From: an uncultured Emergencia sp.
GTDB lineage: Bacteria; Bacillota; Clostridia; Peptostreptococcales; Anaerovoracaceae
Reading direction: 5' to 3'
NCBI GenBank assembly: GCA_904420065.1
Contig: CAJFTU010000014.1
Coordinates: 1-64,000 of the forward strand
Length of the DNA: 64,000 nucleotides
Made by a program: the position numbers and the translations under genes. The notes under the pieces are model-generated. The model saw only the letters and a program-made list of their open reading frames with translations, did not search any database and was not told the DNA's origin. This document shows positions 35,670 through 44,012 of the stretch, piece after piece (positions within the stretch are counted from its first letter, which is position 1; each line of letters begins with the position of its first letter).

Positions 35670-37196
35670 TTACAGCTTGCCGGTGTCCAAGTCCTCCCAG
35701 CATGTAAGAAGAGGACGGAGAACCTTGCGGATTTCCTCCACGCCGCCTTCGTCATCCGATTCGATGTTCAGCGGCATGATCGGATCGTGAAGGGATTTTC
35801 TCAGGAGCATCCAGCCGTTGACGGACGGTGTGCGGAAATTGACACGGATGCCTTCGTAGTTGGGTTCTTCGAGAGAAGCGCCTTTTACCTGTCCGTCGCC
35901 GAAGAGGATTTTCAGCTGGGAGATGATGCGGTCGCCGTAGTCGGAAAAGTCTTCAGCCCTAATAGGAAGTCGTATTTCCGTCGATTCGGCGGGCGTCTTC
36001 AGTCTTCGGATCAAAGCGGAAATGCCCTCACCCTGCCGGTAAAGTTTTGCCGCGCGGATTACGATCTTCACCGCCAGATATGCGCCGTCGTCGAGGAAAT
36101 AGTTTTCCTTGTATGCCGCATGGCCGGAAGTTTCGATGGCCAGCTGACAGTCGGTGCCCGCGTCGTTGAGCTCTTTTGCCTTATTGATTACGTTTTTATA
36201 GCCTCGCTTGAAGCGCAGGTGACTGAGATGGAGGTCGTCTTCAAGAAATTCTGTCAGCTGACGGCTGGTGATGCTGTCGGTGACCACAGTGGTTTTCGGA
36301 TATTCATCGGCGATCAGGGCTGCAGCCATGGCGACGATACCGTTTCGGCTGATTTCCTTTCCGTTTTCGTCCACCGCCGACGAACGGTCCACATCGGTAT
36401 CGAAGATCAGTCCCAGATCGGAGGAAGATTCCTTCACTCGTTGGCAGATGGACGCCATAGCGGATTTGTCCTCCGGATTGGGCGCGTGATTAGGAAATCT
36501 TCCGTCAGGGTCGAGAAACTGGGAAGACGATACGTCGGCGCCCAGCGGAGACAGAACCTTTTCCGCAAAGAAGCCGCCGGAACCGTTGCCGGCATCTACG
36601 GTGATCTTCATACCCGAAAGCGGATTGTCCCCGTTGTCGACTCCGTTTGTAATCAGGCCGCGCAGATAGGAGGCATATGTATCCAGAAGGGAAATCGCTT
36701 CCGGTTCCTTCTTTGCGGACGGTCTCAGGGAATTCAGTATGGAATCCGACTCCGCGAAAGTGAGGATATCGGTAATATCGCCTTTATTCAGCCCACCGGC
36801 CCGGTCAAAAAACTTGAATCCGTTCCGGTTGAACGGCAGGTGACTGGCCGTGATCATGACTGCGCCGTCGCAGCGGTATTCCTTGAATAAGGTAGACATG
36901 AACATGGCCGGCGTTGAGCAAAGCCCTGCGTCGAGAATCCTGCAGCCGTACGGCGCGAGCGCCCGAAAGAAACTTTCGGCAAGAGCGGGACCGGAAAGCC
37001 GGGGATCCCGTCCGACAGAGATGGTCAGCTCCGAGGCGGGTTTGCCCGTATGGATCACCAGATAGTAGAGAAAGCCTTTTGCTATTCGTTCTGCAGCCTC
37101 GGCGTCCAGGTTTACCTCTTCGCCGGCAACACCGTCAATAGCGACGCCTCTGATATCGCTGCCGTTCTGCAGTCTGCTGTAATCGTATTTTGACAT
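35670..37196 (-). CDS. Phosphomannomutase/phosphoglucomutase
   Basis: A 508-residue alpha-D-phosphohexomutase. The phosphoserine loop is TASHLPFNRNGFKFF, the magnesium loop DTDVDRS, the sugar-binding loop IETSGHAAYKENYF and the phosphate-binding region near the C-terminus is EPNYEGIRV. Glucose-1-P/glucose-6-P or the mannose pair are candidate substrates. It has no clear operon partner. Confidence 0.88.
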   Translation of the reverse strand: MSKYDYSRLQNGSDIRGVAIDGVAGEEVNLDAEAAERIAKGFLYYLVIHTGKPASELTISVGRDPRLSGPALAESFFRALAPYGCRILDAGLCSTPAMFMSTLFKEYRCDGAVMITASHLPFNRNGFKFFDRAGGLNKGDITDILTFAESDSILNSLRPSAKKEPEAISLLDTYASYLRGLITNGVDNGDNPLSGMKITVDAGNGSGGFFAEKVLSPLGADVSSSQFLDPDGRFPNHAPNPEDKSAMASICQRVKESSSDLGLIFDTDVDRSSAVDENGKEISRNGIVAMAAALIADEYPKTTVVTDSITSRQLTEFLEDDLHLSHLRFKRGYKNVINKAKELNDAGTDCQLAIETSGHAAYKENYFLDDGAYLAVKIVIRAAKLYRQGEGISALIRRLKTPAESTEIRLPIRAEDFSDYGDRIISQLKILFGDGQVKGASLEEPNYEGIRVNFRTPSVNGWMLLRKSLHDPIMPLNIESDDEGGVEEIRKVLRPLLTCWEDLDTGKL

Positions 37197-37230
37197 AATT
37201 TCATCTCCCGTTTAAATGTGTCGTTTATGG

Positions 37231-37599
37231 TCAGAAAAATATAAGTTTATTATATTTTATCAGGGAGAAGAAGGCAAGGCATAATACGAACCAGTAAAAG
37301 GTAAAGAGGGGACAGATCTGGCCCAGAATGTTGCCGGGACGGCCTGAGTAATCCCAGACGTCCCAGTGAAGCCAGAGATTGACCACAGAACCCATGGCAA
37401 ACTCGTAGGTTGTAATGATCAGAGCTCCGGCCAAAGCCGACAGCAGGACGTTCATTTCAAAGAAACAGGGCAGCAGAAGGTAGAAGGTCAGCACCACCGC
37501 GCCGCCGGTCAGGATCATGGTCCAATGGGTGTATCCTCGGTAAAGCAGTTCCGTAAGACCGTAACAGATTCCGCCTATAACAAATACTATCAATTCCAT
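37231..37599 (-). CDS. CmpB-like membrane protein (putative ABC transporter type IV)
   Basis: A 122-residue protein with four hydrophobic segments. The stretch IGGICYGLTELLYRGYTHWTM followed by a GG-containing helix is the pattern of the CmpB family, proposed as a transporter component. The start at 37599 is chosen from similarity; no clear ribosome binding site is visible, and longer reading upstream looks non-coding. It is divergent from the sortase gene. Confidence 0.6.
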   Translation of the reverse strand: MELIVFVIGGICYGLTELLYRGYTHWTMILTGGAVVLTFYLLLPCFFEMNVLLSALAGALIITTYEFAMGSVVNLWLHWDVWDYSGRPGNILGQICPLFTFYWFVLCLAFFSLIKYNKLIFF

Positions 37600-37732
37600 A
37601 GTGTTAATATTTGAGAGGGACGGAATTTTATACGCGGAAGAAAAAGAAAAGTGTGGTAGATATTCACAGAAAAAAGAGGTATAATCATGACCAAAGGCAG
37701 ATTTCGACACAGTCAGGAAGGAGCTTGAACTG

Positions 37733-38479
37733 ATGGGAAAAGCAAAGAGAAAAAAGAGCAGTACAGTATACAGAATCGTCATCGTTCTCCTTCTTGCTGT
37801 AATCGCGTTCAGTTTATATAAGATTGGAACAATACTCCACGAGTACCACGTGGGAACGGAGGAATACGAAAAGGTGCAGAGCGCGGCGGGAACCGACGGT
37901 TCCTCTTTTTCCGGAGAAGTGGATTTTGAAGCGCTGCTTGAGACAAACGAAGATGTCAAGGCTTGGATCTATTCTGAAGACACGGTGATCAATTATCCCG
38001 TGGTGCAGGGAGAAGACAATCAGTACTACCTTTACCGCATGATCAACGGAGAATGGAACGGGAAAGGCTCTATTTTTATCGATTACCGCTGTGAAAATCC
38101 GTTTTCCGATTTCAATACCATTCTGTACGGGCATCGCATGCGGGATGGCAGTATGTTCAATTCTCTTGCAGAGTATCGGGACAGGGACTATTATGAAAAG
38201 CACAGGAAGATGATGCTGATTACGCCGGAGAAAAAATACGATCTTTATATTTTCGGCGTCGTTACTGTTGCTTCAGACAGCGACAGATATAAATACAGCT
38301 TTGAAAGTGCAGAGGAAGAGCAGGAGTACCTGAACTGGATCAGGGAAAACAGCGAGATTGATACGGACGTTTTCGTTTCTGCCGGAGACCGCATCGTCAT
38401 GCTGAGCACCTGCACTTATGAATTCGAAGACGCCAGACTGGTGGTGTACGGAAAGCTTGTGGAAAGAGAGGAAGAGTAA
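37733..38479 (+). CDS. srtB: Class B sortase
   Basis: A 248-residue membrane-anchored transpeptidase: N-terminal basic stretch and one transmembrane helix (IVIVLLLAVIAFSLYKIG), then the sortase barrel. Catalytic histidine is in LYGHRM, cysteine in MLSTCTYEF and arginine in EDARLVV, with the additional N-terminal and loop helices of class B. AGGAGC precedes the ATG. Class B enzymes cut NPQTN-like motifs; the LRR surface protein at 44013 ends in NPQTGD and is the obvious candidate substrate in this window. Confidence 0.9.
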   Translation: MGKAKRKKSSTVYRIVIVLLLAVIAFSLYKIGTILHEYHVGTEEYEKVQSAAGTDGSSFSGEVDFEALLETNEDVKAWIYSEDTVINYPVVQGEDNQYYLYRMINGEWNGKGSIFIDYRCENPFSDFNTILYGHRMRDGSMFNSLAEYRDRDYYEKHRKMMLITPEKKYDLYIFGVVTVASDSDRYKYSFESAEEEQEYLNWIRENSEIDTDVFVSAGDRIVMLSTCTYEFEDARLVVYGKLVEREEE

Positions 38480-38480
38480 A

Positions 38481-38840
38481 ATGACCGAGGGAATTGTTGT
38501 CATCGTGGATCTGGGCCATGAAAACTGTCAGCTGATCAAAGAGGATGTGGAGAGCTTCGGCGTGAAAGCCGTCATCTGCCCTCACGACGCAGACGAAGCC
38601 TATCTGGAAGGCCTGGGAGATATCAAGGGATTCATTCTCAACGGAGGACCGCATAAAAAGCAGGCCAACGGCTTTCGGGTAGACGCCAGTGAAGCGATAT
38701 ATGAGAACGAGATACCGACTTTCAGCGTGGATCACGCCAGCTGGAAAGGGGTGGACCTCTTCACCTGGCCCAAGGAAGAGACAGAAAGGAGAGAAAAAAT
38801 AGAAAAATTTCTCTCTGAGGGCTGCGGAATCACCCTATAG
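38481..38840 (+). CDS. Truncated class I glutamine amidotransferase-like protein
   Basis: A 119-residue protein resembling the first half of the GMP synthase amidotransferase domain: IVVIVDLGHENCQLI at the start, then GFILNGGPHKK. The position of the nucleophile elbow (usually GICYG-like) reads PTFSVDHAS, so the catalytic cysteine is missing, and the later H-x-E part is absent. It starts two bases after the sortase stop, so they are co-transcribed. Possibly a binding protein or a decayed gene. Confidence 0.55.
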   Translation: MTEGIVVIVDLGHENCQLIKEDVESFGVKAVICPHDADEAYLEGLGDIKGFILNGGPHKKQANGFRVDASEAIYENEIPTFSVDHASWKGVDLFTWPKEETERREKIEKFLSEGCGITL

Positions 38841-38887
38841 TCGGTTCAGGGCCGGCGTTTTCTCGCAGAGTTATCCAGGAGGCAGAC

Positions 38888-38910
38888 GCCCGGCGGAAGC
38901 CGGGCGCTTT
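38888..38910 (+). terminator. Terminator after the sortase operon
   Basis: GCCCGGC, GGAA loop, GCCGGGC (38888-38905), followed by GCTTTG. The T run is weak. Confidence 0.5.
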
Positions 38911-39002
38911 GAGGAATGTCCGATTGGGGGCCGTTCTCTGCGGCTGTTCTTTCGAAGAGGCGCCGCCTTCAAAGAAGATTTTTCTTCTTCTGCAGCGGCG
39001 AT

Positions 39003-39290
39003 TTACCCGGCTGCTTTTATCGTGACGGAAACCGTATCTCCGGGTTGTTTCCCTATTTTAGCGCGGATATCTTTTCGAATGCCTATGATGTAGCAGATCG
39101 ATCCATCCTCGTTTTTAACACCCATGTTTACGATACTGCCGGAATAGAATTCGCCGTCGAAGGTGATTTCTGCTTTCACGCGTCCTTTGCCGAATTCTTT
39201 TCGCAGATCCCAGGGGAAACGCACGTAGGCGCCTCCGCCGTCGGGGACGGGCTCGATCAGCGCTTCGAATTGGTAAAGCCTTCTGCTCAT
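39003..39290 (-). CDS. DUF1905 protein
   Basis: A 95-residue beta-rich protein with YQFEALIEPVPDGGGAYVRFPWDLRKEFGKG and IIGIRKDIRAKIGKQPGDTVSV, the standard DUF1905 pattern. Function is unknown; relatives are small soluble proteins, often fused to YdeI-like domains. It follows the DUF2200 gene on the same strand by about 50 bp. Confidence 0.8.
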   Translation of the reverse strand: MSRRLYQFEALIEPVPDGGGAYVRFPWDLRKEFGKGRVKAEITFDGEFYSGSIVNMGVKNEDGSICYIIGIRKDIRAKIGKQPGDTVSVTIKAAG

Positions 39291-39340
39291 TCTGTTCTCC
39301 GTTCAATCTTTAACTTTCGACTTTCTCTTCTGCCGCAGAG

Positions 39341-39697
39341 TTAAACGGGCAGAATTTTTTCCATCGGCTTTCCCTTGGCCAGCTCATCGATCAGCTTATC
39401 CAGGTAGCGGATTTCCTGCATCAGCGGTTCGCTGATCGTTTCCACGCGAACACCGCAGACCGTGCCGGTGATCTTTTTGCGGTTGGGGTTCATTTGCGGA
39501 GCTTGTCGGAAAAAGTCTCCATACGTCAGCGAAGAAGCCGCGGCTTTTTCGATCTCTTCTGTAGTATAACCGGTCAGATAGGTAATTATCTGGTTTACCT
39601 CTTCCTTCGTCCTTCCTTTTTTCTCCGCTTTATTTACCAAAAGGGGATATATTTTGCCGAAGGTCATGTCATATATCTTTTGGCTGTTCATTTTCAT
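39341..39697 (-). CDS. DUF2200 protein
   Basis: A 118-residue helical protein. [37 protein letters not shown] and CGVRVETI are typical of DUF2200. Start at 39697 is preferred since GAGGTGAGC immediately precedes it. Function unknown; probably co-transcribed with the DUF1905 gene. Confidence 0.8.
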   Translation of the reverse strand: MKMNSQKIYDMTFGKIYPLLVNKAEKKGRTKEEVNQIITYLTGYTTEEIEKAAASSLTYGDFFRQAPQMNPNRKKITGTVCGVRVETISEPLMQEIRYLDKLIDELAKGKPMEKILPV

Positions 39698-39802
39698 GCT
39701 CACCTCGTTGAGATATTCTTTTTTCAAGATAAACGGCATAGCGGTCGGGCTATGCCGTTTGAAAAACCTTCTGCTGCTGTCTTTCGGTCCGAATGGGAAG
39801 AC

Positions 39803-40363
39803 TTATGAGGGCTGTTTGATGCTTCCGTCAGCGTTGAATACGGGCAGCTTTTCCAGAAAGAGAATATCGTCTCTGTCTGCTGCATCGCCTTCGGCAAGGA
39901 CGGCCATTTTGCCCACGATGTTTCCGCCTACCTGGTTTACCAGCTTTTCCAGAGAAAGGAGAGACTGGCCGGTGCTGATGACATCGTCTACGATGAGAAC
40001 CCGTCTGCCCTTGAGCAGATTCGTCTCTTTGTCTCCCAAACACAGGGTCTGTATGTGATCCGTAGTGATAGAGTCCACCTCTGTGGTGATGATGTTTTTC
40101 ATGTAGAGCTTTGGTCCTTTTCTGGCCACCACATAGTCGTCGATTCCCGCCTGCCGGGCCATTTCGTAGGCCAGAGGAATGCCCTTGGACTCGGCGGTGA
40201 TGATCACGTCGAAGTCCGGCGCCTTTTTCAGCAGTTCTTCTGCGCATTTCTTTGTGATTTCTACATCGCTGAACATGATGAAAGCGCCGATATAGAGATC
40301 GTCGTTGATCTTGCACAGCGGCAGCTGGCGCTTGAGTCCTGCGATGGTCATTTCGTAAAACAT
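39803..40363 (-). CDS. Purine-type phosphoribosyltransferase
   Basis: A 186-residue type I PRTase with the PRPP loop VLIVDDVISTGQS and a pyrophosphate-binding loop in AESKGIPLAYEMA. The layout resembles adenine phosphoribosyltransferase and its regulatory relatives (YYVVARKGPKLYM-like segment). It follows the HD-domain gene by 25 bp. Base specificity cannot be settled from the sequence. Confidence 0.8.
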   Translation of the reverse strand: MFYEMTIAGLKRQLPLCKINDDLYIGAFIMFSDVEITKKCAEELLKKAPDFDVIITAESKGIPLAYEMARQAGIDDYVVARKGPKLYMKNIITTEVDSITTDHIQTLCLGDKETNLLKGRRVLIVDDVISTGQSLLSLEKLVNQVGGNIVGKMAVLAEGDAADRDDILFLEKLPVFNADGSIKQPS

Positions 40364-40388
40364 AGATTCAAGTTCCTTTCTAAAATTT

Positions 40389-40973
40389 TTATTCTCCTGC
40401 TGCGGACTGTTCGATCTGCTGGATTTCGTCTTCGCAGGCCTGCATGGCTTCGAGGGTTTCTTGCTGCAGTTTTTCCAGTTCCCAGCCCAGCTGCTCTGCG
40501 CCGCGGGTGATGATCTCTCTGCTGCATCCGGCGGCAAAACGCTTGTCCTTGAATTTTTTCTTCAGCGATTTCAGTTCCATATCCTTGCAGCTCTTTGAAG
40601 GCCGCATCAGCGCAGCCGCGCCGATCAGACCGGTCAGCTCGTCCACTGCGAAAAGAACTTTCTCCATCTCGTGTTCCGGAGCCACGTCGGCGCATTCTCC
40701 GTATCCGTGGGAAACGACGGCGTGGATGATGCTTTCGTCGACACCGGCTTCCTTCAGCAGCTCGGGCGCTTTTTTGCAGTGCTCTTCCGGCCACATTTCG
40801 AAATCGATATCGTGAAGTATTCCGCAGACTTCCCAGAAATCGGCGTCTTCTCCGTAACCCAGTTTTTCGGCCAGATATTTCATGACACAGCCGACGGTGA
40901 CGCCGTGATGGATGTGGAACGGATCCTTGTTGTATTTTTTCAGAAGCGCGAGAGCTTCTTCCCGATTGATCAT
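40389..40973 (-). CDS. HD-domain hydrolase
   Basis: A 194-residue protein with HIHHGVTVGCVMKYLA, GILHDIDFEMWPEEH (the HD doublet) and IHAVVSHGYG, the metal ligands of HD phosphohydrolases. The C-terminal third is a charged helix. It belongs to the small HDIG-like group often annotated as hydrolases or tRNA-related. ATG at 40973 follows GGGAG. Likely operon with the PRTase, hinting at nucleotide metabolism. Confidence 0.75.
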   Translation of the reverse strand: MINREEALALLKKYNKDPFHIHHGVTVGCVMKYLAEKLGYGEDADFWEVCGILHDIDFEMWPEEHCKKAPELLKEAGVDESIIHAVVSHGYGECADVAPEHEMEKVLFAVDELTGLIGAAALMRPSKSCKDMELKSLKKKFKDKRFAAGCSREIITRGAEQLGWELEKLQQETLEAMQACEDEIQQIEQSAAGE

Positions 40974-41058
40974 ATTTATCACTCCCTGTCCTTAATGTGA
41001 ATCGTTCTGTGATCAGTATACTCCAAATTTTATTTCCTGACAATCCCGAAGGCGCCCA

Positions 41059-41301
41059 ATGCGCGGCGGTCAAAAGAGAGATGAAACAGAGCGGCAGATC
41101 GGCGAGAGGATAGAGAGGTTAGGCGCGGATAAAACGGTGATTGCCGTGACGCACAGACTGCAGTTTGTGAAAAACTTTGACCGGATATATGTCATGGAGG
41201 GAGGCAGAATCGCGGAAAGCGGCTCTCACGAGGAGCTGGTCGAAACAGGAGGCCGATATAGCCGGCTGTGGGAGATGCGGAAGGAAGAAGGAAGCGAATA
41301 A
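41059..41301 (+). pseudogene. C-terminal fragment of an ABC exporter ATPase
   Basis: The 80 codons preserve only the end of an ABC ATPase: D-loop remnant DETERQI, TVIAVTHRL with the switch histidine, and the FDRIYVMEGGRIAESGSHEELVETGGRYSRLW tail typical of exporter half-transporters. Walker A, signature and membrane domain are missing and the ATG has no good ribosome binding site. It is left over from a deletion between the HD gene and the exchanger gene. Confidence 0.75.
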
Positions 41302-41400
41302 CTCGCAGATAAAGTCAAAGACGCTGTGATATTTACTTTTCTTCCGTTTTCTGGTATTCTTTTTAAGGTTGTCTGTATAATGAAGTAAACGGAGGAAAAA

Positions 41401-42315
41401 ATGGACTACATACTGCTTCTTATTGGTTTTATTCTTTTGATCAAAGGCGCTGATTTCTTTGTAGAGGGCAGTGCGTCTTTGGCTAAGTATCTCAAGGTGC
41501 CCTCGGTAATTATCGGTCTGACCATCGTAGCCATCGGAACCAGCCTTCCTGAAGCTGCGGTGAGCATTTCGGCCGGAATCGCCGGAAGCAATGAAATTGC
41601 AGTCAGCAACATCGTCGGTTCCAATATATTCAACACGCTCGTTGTCGTAGGCGTGTGCGCGCTGATCAAGCCGTTTACGGCGGATTCTCAGATCGTGAAA
41701 CGGGATCTTCCGGTCAACTTCCTGGTGACCGTCGTGCTGTTTTTCTTTGTTATCGACGGTATACTGCTCAGATGGGAAGGACTCGTCCTTCTCTGCGGCA
41801 TCGCGGTCTATCTTTTCGCCATGGTCCGCTCCGCGCTGAAGAACCGGACGGAAGAGGAGATCGAAGAGATTTCTCTGTCCAAGAGCGGGATTTACATCAT
41901 TTTGGGCCTGGCGGCCGTGGTATTCGGAGGAGATACCGTGGTGGACAGCGCTTCTGCTATCGCCGCGTCTCTGGGTCTGAGCGAGACACTGATCGGCCTG
42001 ACTATCGTAGCTATCGGGACATCTCTGCCGGAACTGGTGACCAGCATCGTGGCTTCGCGAAAGGGGGAGAGCGGACTGGCTCTGGGCAACGCCATAGGTT
42101 CAAACATATTCAATATACTCTTTATTCTGGGCATGTCGTCGTCCATACGGCCGATTACTGTTGCGGCGGAAAACATCACCGATACGGTCGTTTTGATCGG
42201 AGTCTGTATCCTGATGCTCCTCTTCGGACGGTTCGGAAAGCAGGTAGGTCGTTCCAAGGGATTCGTCATGGTTGCGCTGTATGCGGCGTACACATTTTAT
42301 ATTATTATGCGGTAG
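41401..42315 (+). CDS. Sodium/calcium exchanger family protein (YrbG-like)
   Basis: A 304-residue CaCA antiporter with about ten transmembrane helices and two alpha repeats. GLTIVAIGTSLPEAAVSI with NIVGSNIFNTL is in the first half, and GLTIVAIGTSLPELVTSI with NAIGSNIFNIL in the second. The acidic residues in GTSLPE bind cations. ACGGAGGAAAAA precedes the ATG. It exports calcium in exchange for sodium or potassium and is followed by its own terminator. Confidence 0.92.
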   Translation: MDYILLLIGFILLIKGADFFVEGSASLAKYLKVPSVIIGLTIVAIGTSLPEAAVSISAGIAGSNEIAVSNIVGSNIFNTLVVVGVCALIKPFTADSQIVKRDLPVNFLVTVVLFFFVIDGILLRWEGLVLLCGIAVYLFAMVRSALKNRTEEEIEEISLSKSGIYIILGLAAVVFGGDTVVDSASAIAASLGLSETLIGLTIVAIGTSLPELVTSIVASRKGESGLALGNAIGSNIFNILFILGMSSSIRPITVAAENITDTVVLIGVCILMLLFGRFGKQVGRSKGFVMVALYAAYTFYIIMR

Positions 42316-42368
42316 CTGTCTCCAAAGCAAAGAAGGATGGGGCAGTTTATCTGAGAGGTGTGACAAAA

Positions 42369-42409
42369 GGTGTGCAGGAAAACACTGCGTTTTCCGCACA
42401 CCTTTTTTG
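42369..42409 (+). terminator. Terminator of the exchanger gene
   Basis: GGTGTGC-A-GGAAAA pairs with TTTTCCGCACACC (42369-42402, one bulge), followed by six T residues and GT. Confidence 0.85.
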
Positions 42410-42415
42410 TGAACC

Positions 42416-42426
42416 TATGCTATAAT
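42416..42426 (+). promoter_or_regulatory. Extended -10 promoter of the XRE-type regulator
   Basis: TGC directly followed by TATAAT (42421-42426), an extended -10 element, 60 bp before the start codon. The -35 region overlaps the terminator and is poor. Confidence 0.5.
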
Positions 42427-42486
42427 GTACGTGATTCTGAAGAATTTTCAGAAAAATCTATTGACAGGCTGAAGGAGGTGAAGACA

Positions 42487-43926
42487 ATGCTGCCGTTCAG
42501 TCAATATCTGCGGGAACTCTTGGAAACGAAACAGCTGACTGTTTCGGCTCTTTCCCGACTTTCGGGGGTGGAACGGACCACTCTCTCTAAAACCTTAGCC
42601 GGACAGCGGGTGCTGCCATATGATGCGATGGATGGATTGATTCGTCATCTGCATCTGACGCCGGAAGAGGAACGTCGGTTTCGCGCTTATTACGACGAGC
42701 AGTTTGAAAAGAAAGGACTGCGTCGCTCCAGAGAAATGGTGGGACGTCTCTTTTCGGAATTGGCCGAACTGAACTTTACCATGCCGCCCTTTGCGGAAAC
42801 GCGGCTGCTGATGAGTCTGGAACAGTATGCCGGAGATCGCTCTGTTTTTTCCGGCGCTTCCAATGTCCAGCCACTGCTGCGCATGGTGCTCAGCGAGGAA
42901 CTGATGCGCGCGGACGCCAGAATTGATCTGACGGTTCCTCCTGTGAACAGTTTTCTCAGTGACGAATTGCTTCGACGCTGTCTGGATGGAGGACTGGATG
43001 CGGATATCCGTCAGATCATCGCTTTTGACGCTTCCGGTTCGGCAGAGGATATCAATCTGCACAATTTGGAATGCTTCTGCAGGATCCTTCCCATCTGCCT
43101 GCTCTCGAAGAGGCGGTATCAACCTTACTATTACTACGACAGCAGTTTGTCTTCGCTGTATACCGATTCCTTCCCCTACTTTTTGGTAACCCACAGCTGC
43201 GTAGTCTGTCTCTTTGAAAACGGAGAACAGGCTATGCTGCTGCGGGGCAGAGATCAGATCGAATACTACCGGCGCCACTTTCAGAATCTTCTCGAGCACT
43301 GTTACAGGCTGATTCAGTATACCGATGATCCGGTGAAGATCCTGATGTCTTATGACGATCATACCGATGAAAACGGTTTTTACATGATTATGGATCAGCC
43401 GTGTTTCGGCAGATTTTACAATGAAGGGGTAATCGACCGGTATTTGAAAAAGGAACTGTCTTTTTACGAACCGCTGAGAGAAGCCGCGCAGAGACGATTT
43501 ATCCGGCTGCGTCAGATTGAACGGTTTTATACCCTGTTCTCCCGGGGTGGTATAGAGCGGTTCCTTGAATCCGGTGCACTGGACGATTTTCCTTCTGCCT
43601 ATGTGAAACCTTTTCCGGCAGAACAGCGCCGAAAGCTGACGATGGCGCTGGTGGCAGAAATCCGCAGGGGCGGGATCACCGGGCGCATGCTGAAACCGGG
43701 GGTTTTTCCCGATTATCTCAGCATGACCACTTCGGCGAGATCCGGCGCGGGATTTTTTACCACGGAAAATTTTGCGCTGCAGGATGGCTTTTCCTACATA
43801 AGGATAAGGGAATCGGATCTTTGCCGGGCATTTCACGGCTATCTTTCCCATTTACCGGTCAGCGGACAGACGCTGAGCGCAGACCAGACGGCGGAAATAT
43901 TGGAGCAAATGGCGCAGGAAAGATGA
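42487..43926 (+). CDS. XRE-type HTH protein with a large unknown domain
   Basis: A 479-residue protein. Residues 1-65 form a Cro/C1-like helix-turn-helix (QYLRELLETKQLTVSALSRLSGVERTTLSKTLAGQR). The remaining 400 residues have no family I recognise; they are soluble and mixed alpha/beta and could sense a ligand. The start at 42487 is supported by AAGGAGGTG. The surface LRR protein begins 86 bp downstream on the same strand, making it a plausible co-transcribed target. Confidence 0.7.
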   Translation: MLPFSQYLRELLETKQLTVSALSRLSGVERTTLSKTLAGQRVLPYDAMDGLIRHLHLTPEEERRFRAYYDEQFEKKGLRRSREMVGRLFSELAELNFTMPPFAETRLLMSLEQYAGDRSVFSGASNVQPLLRMVLSEELMRADARIDLTVPPVNSFLSDELLRRCLDGGLDADIRQIIAFDASGSAEDINLHNLECFCRILPICLLSKRRYQPYYYYDSSLSSLYTDSFPYFLVTHSCVVCLFENGEQAMLLRGRDQIEYYRRHFQNLLEHCYRLIQYTDDPVKILMSYDDHTDENGFYMIMDQPCFGRFYNEGVIDRYLKKELSFYEPLREAAQRRFIRLRQIERFYTLFSRGGIERFLESGALDDFPSAYVKPFPAEQRRKLTMALVAEIRRGGITGRMLKPGVFPDYLSMTTSARSGAGFFTTENFALQDGFSYIRIRESDLCRAFHGYLSHLPVSGQTLSADQTAEILEQMAQER

Positions 43927-44012
43927 CCGGCTCTCCCCCCCCCTGCAGGCGGAGGAGAAGCGTGCAGGGACAAATGTTCTGCCGATGTGAAAGAGAAAGG
44001 ATGTGATAAGCG

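Noticed and set aside
41059-41301. Functional ABC transporter gene
   Set aside because: Only the last part of the ATPase domain remains; Walker A and the signature motif are absent.
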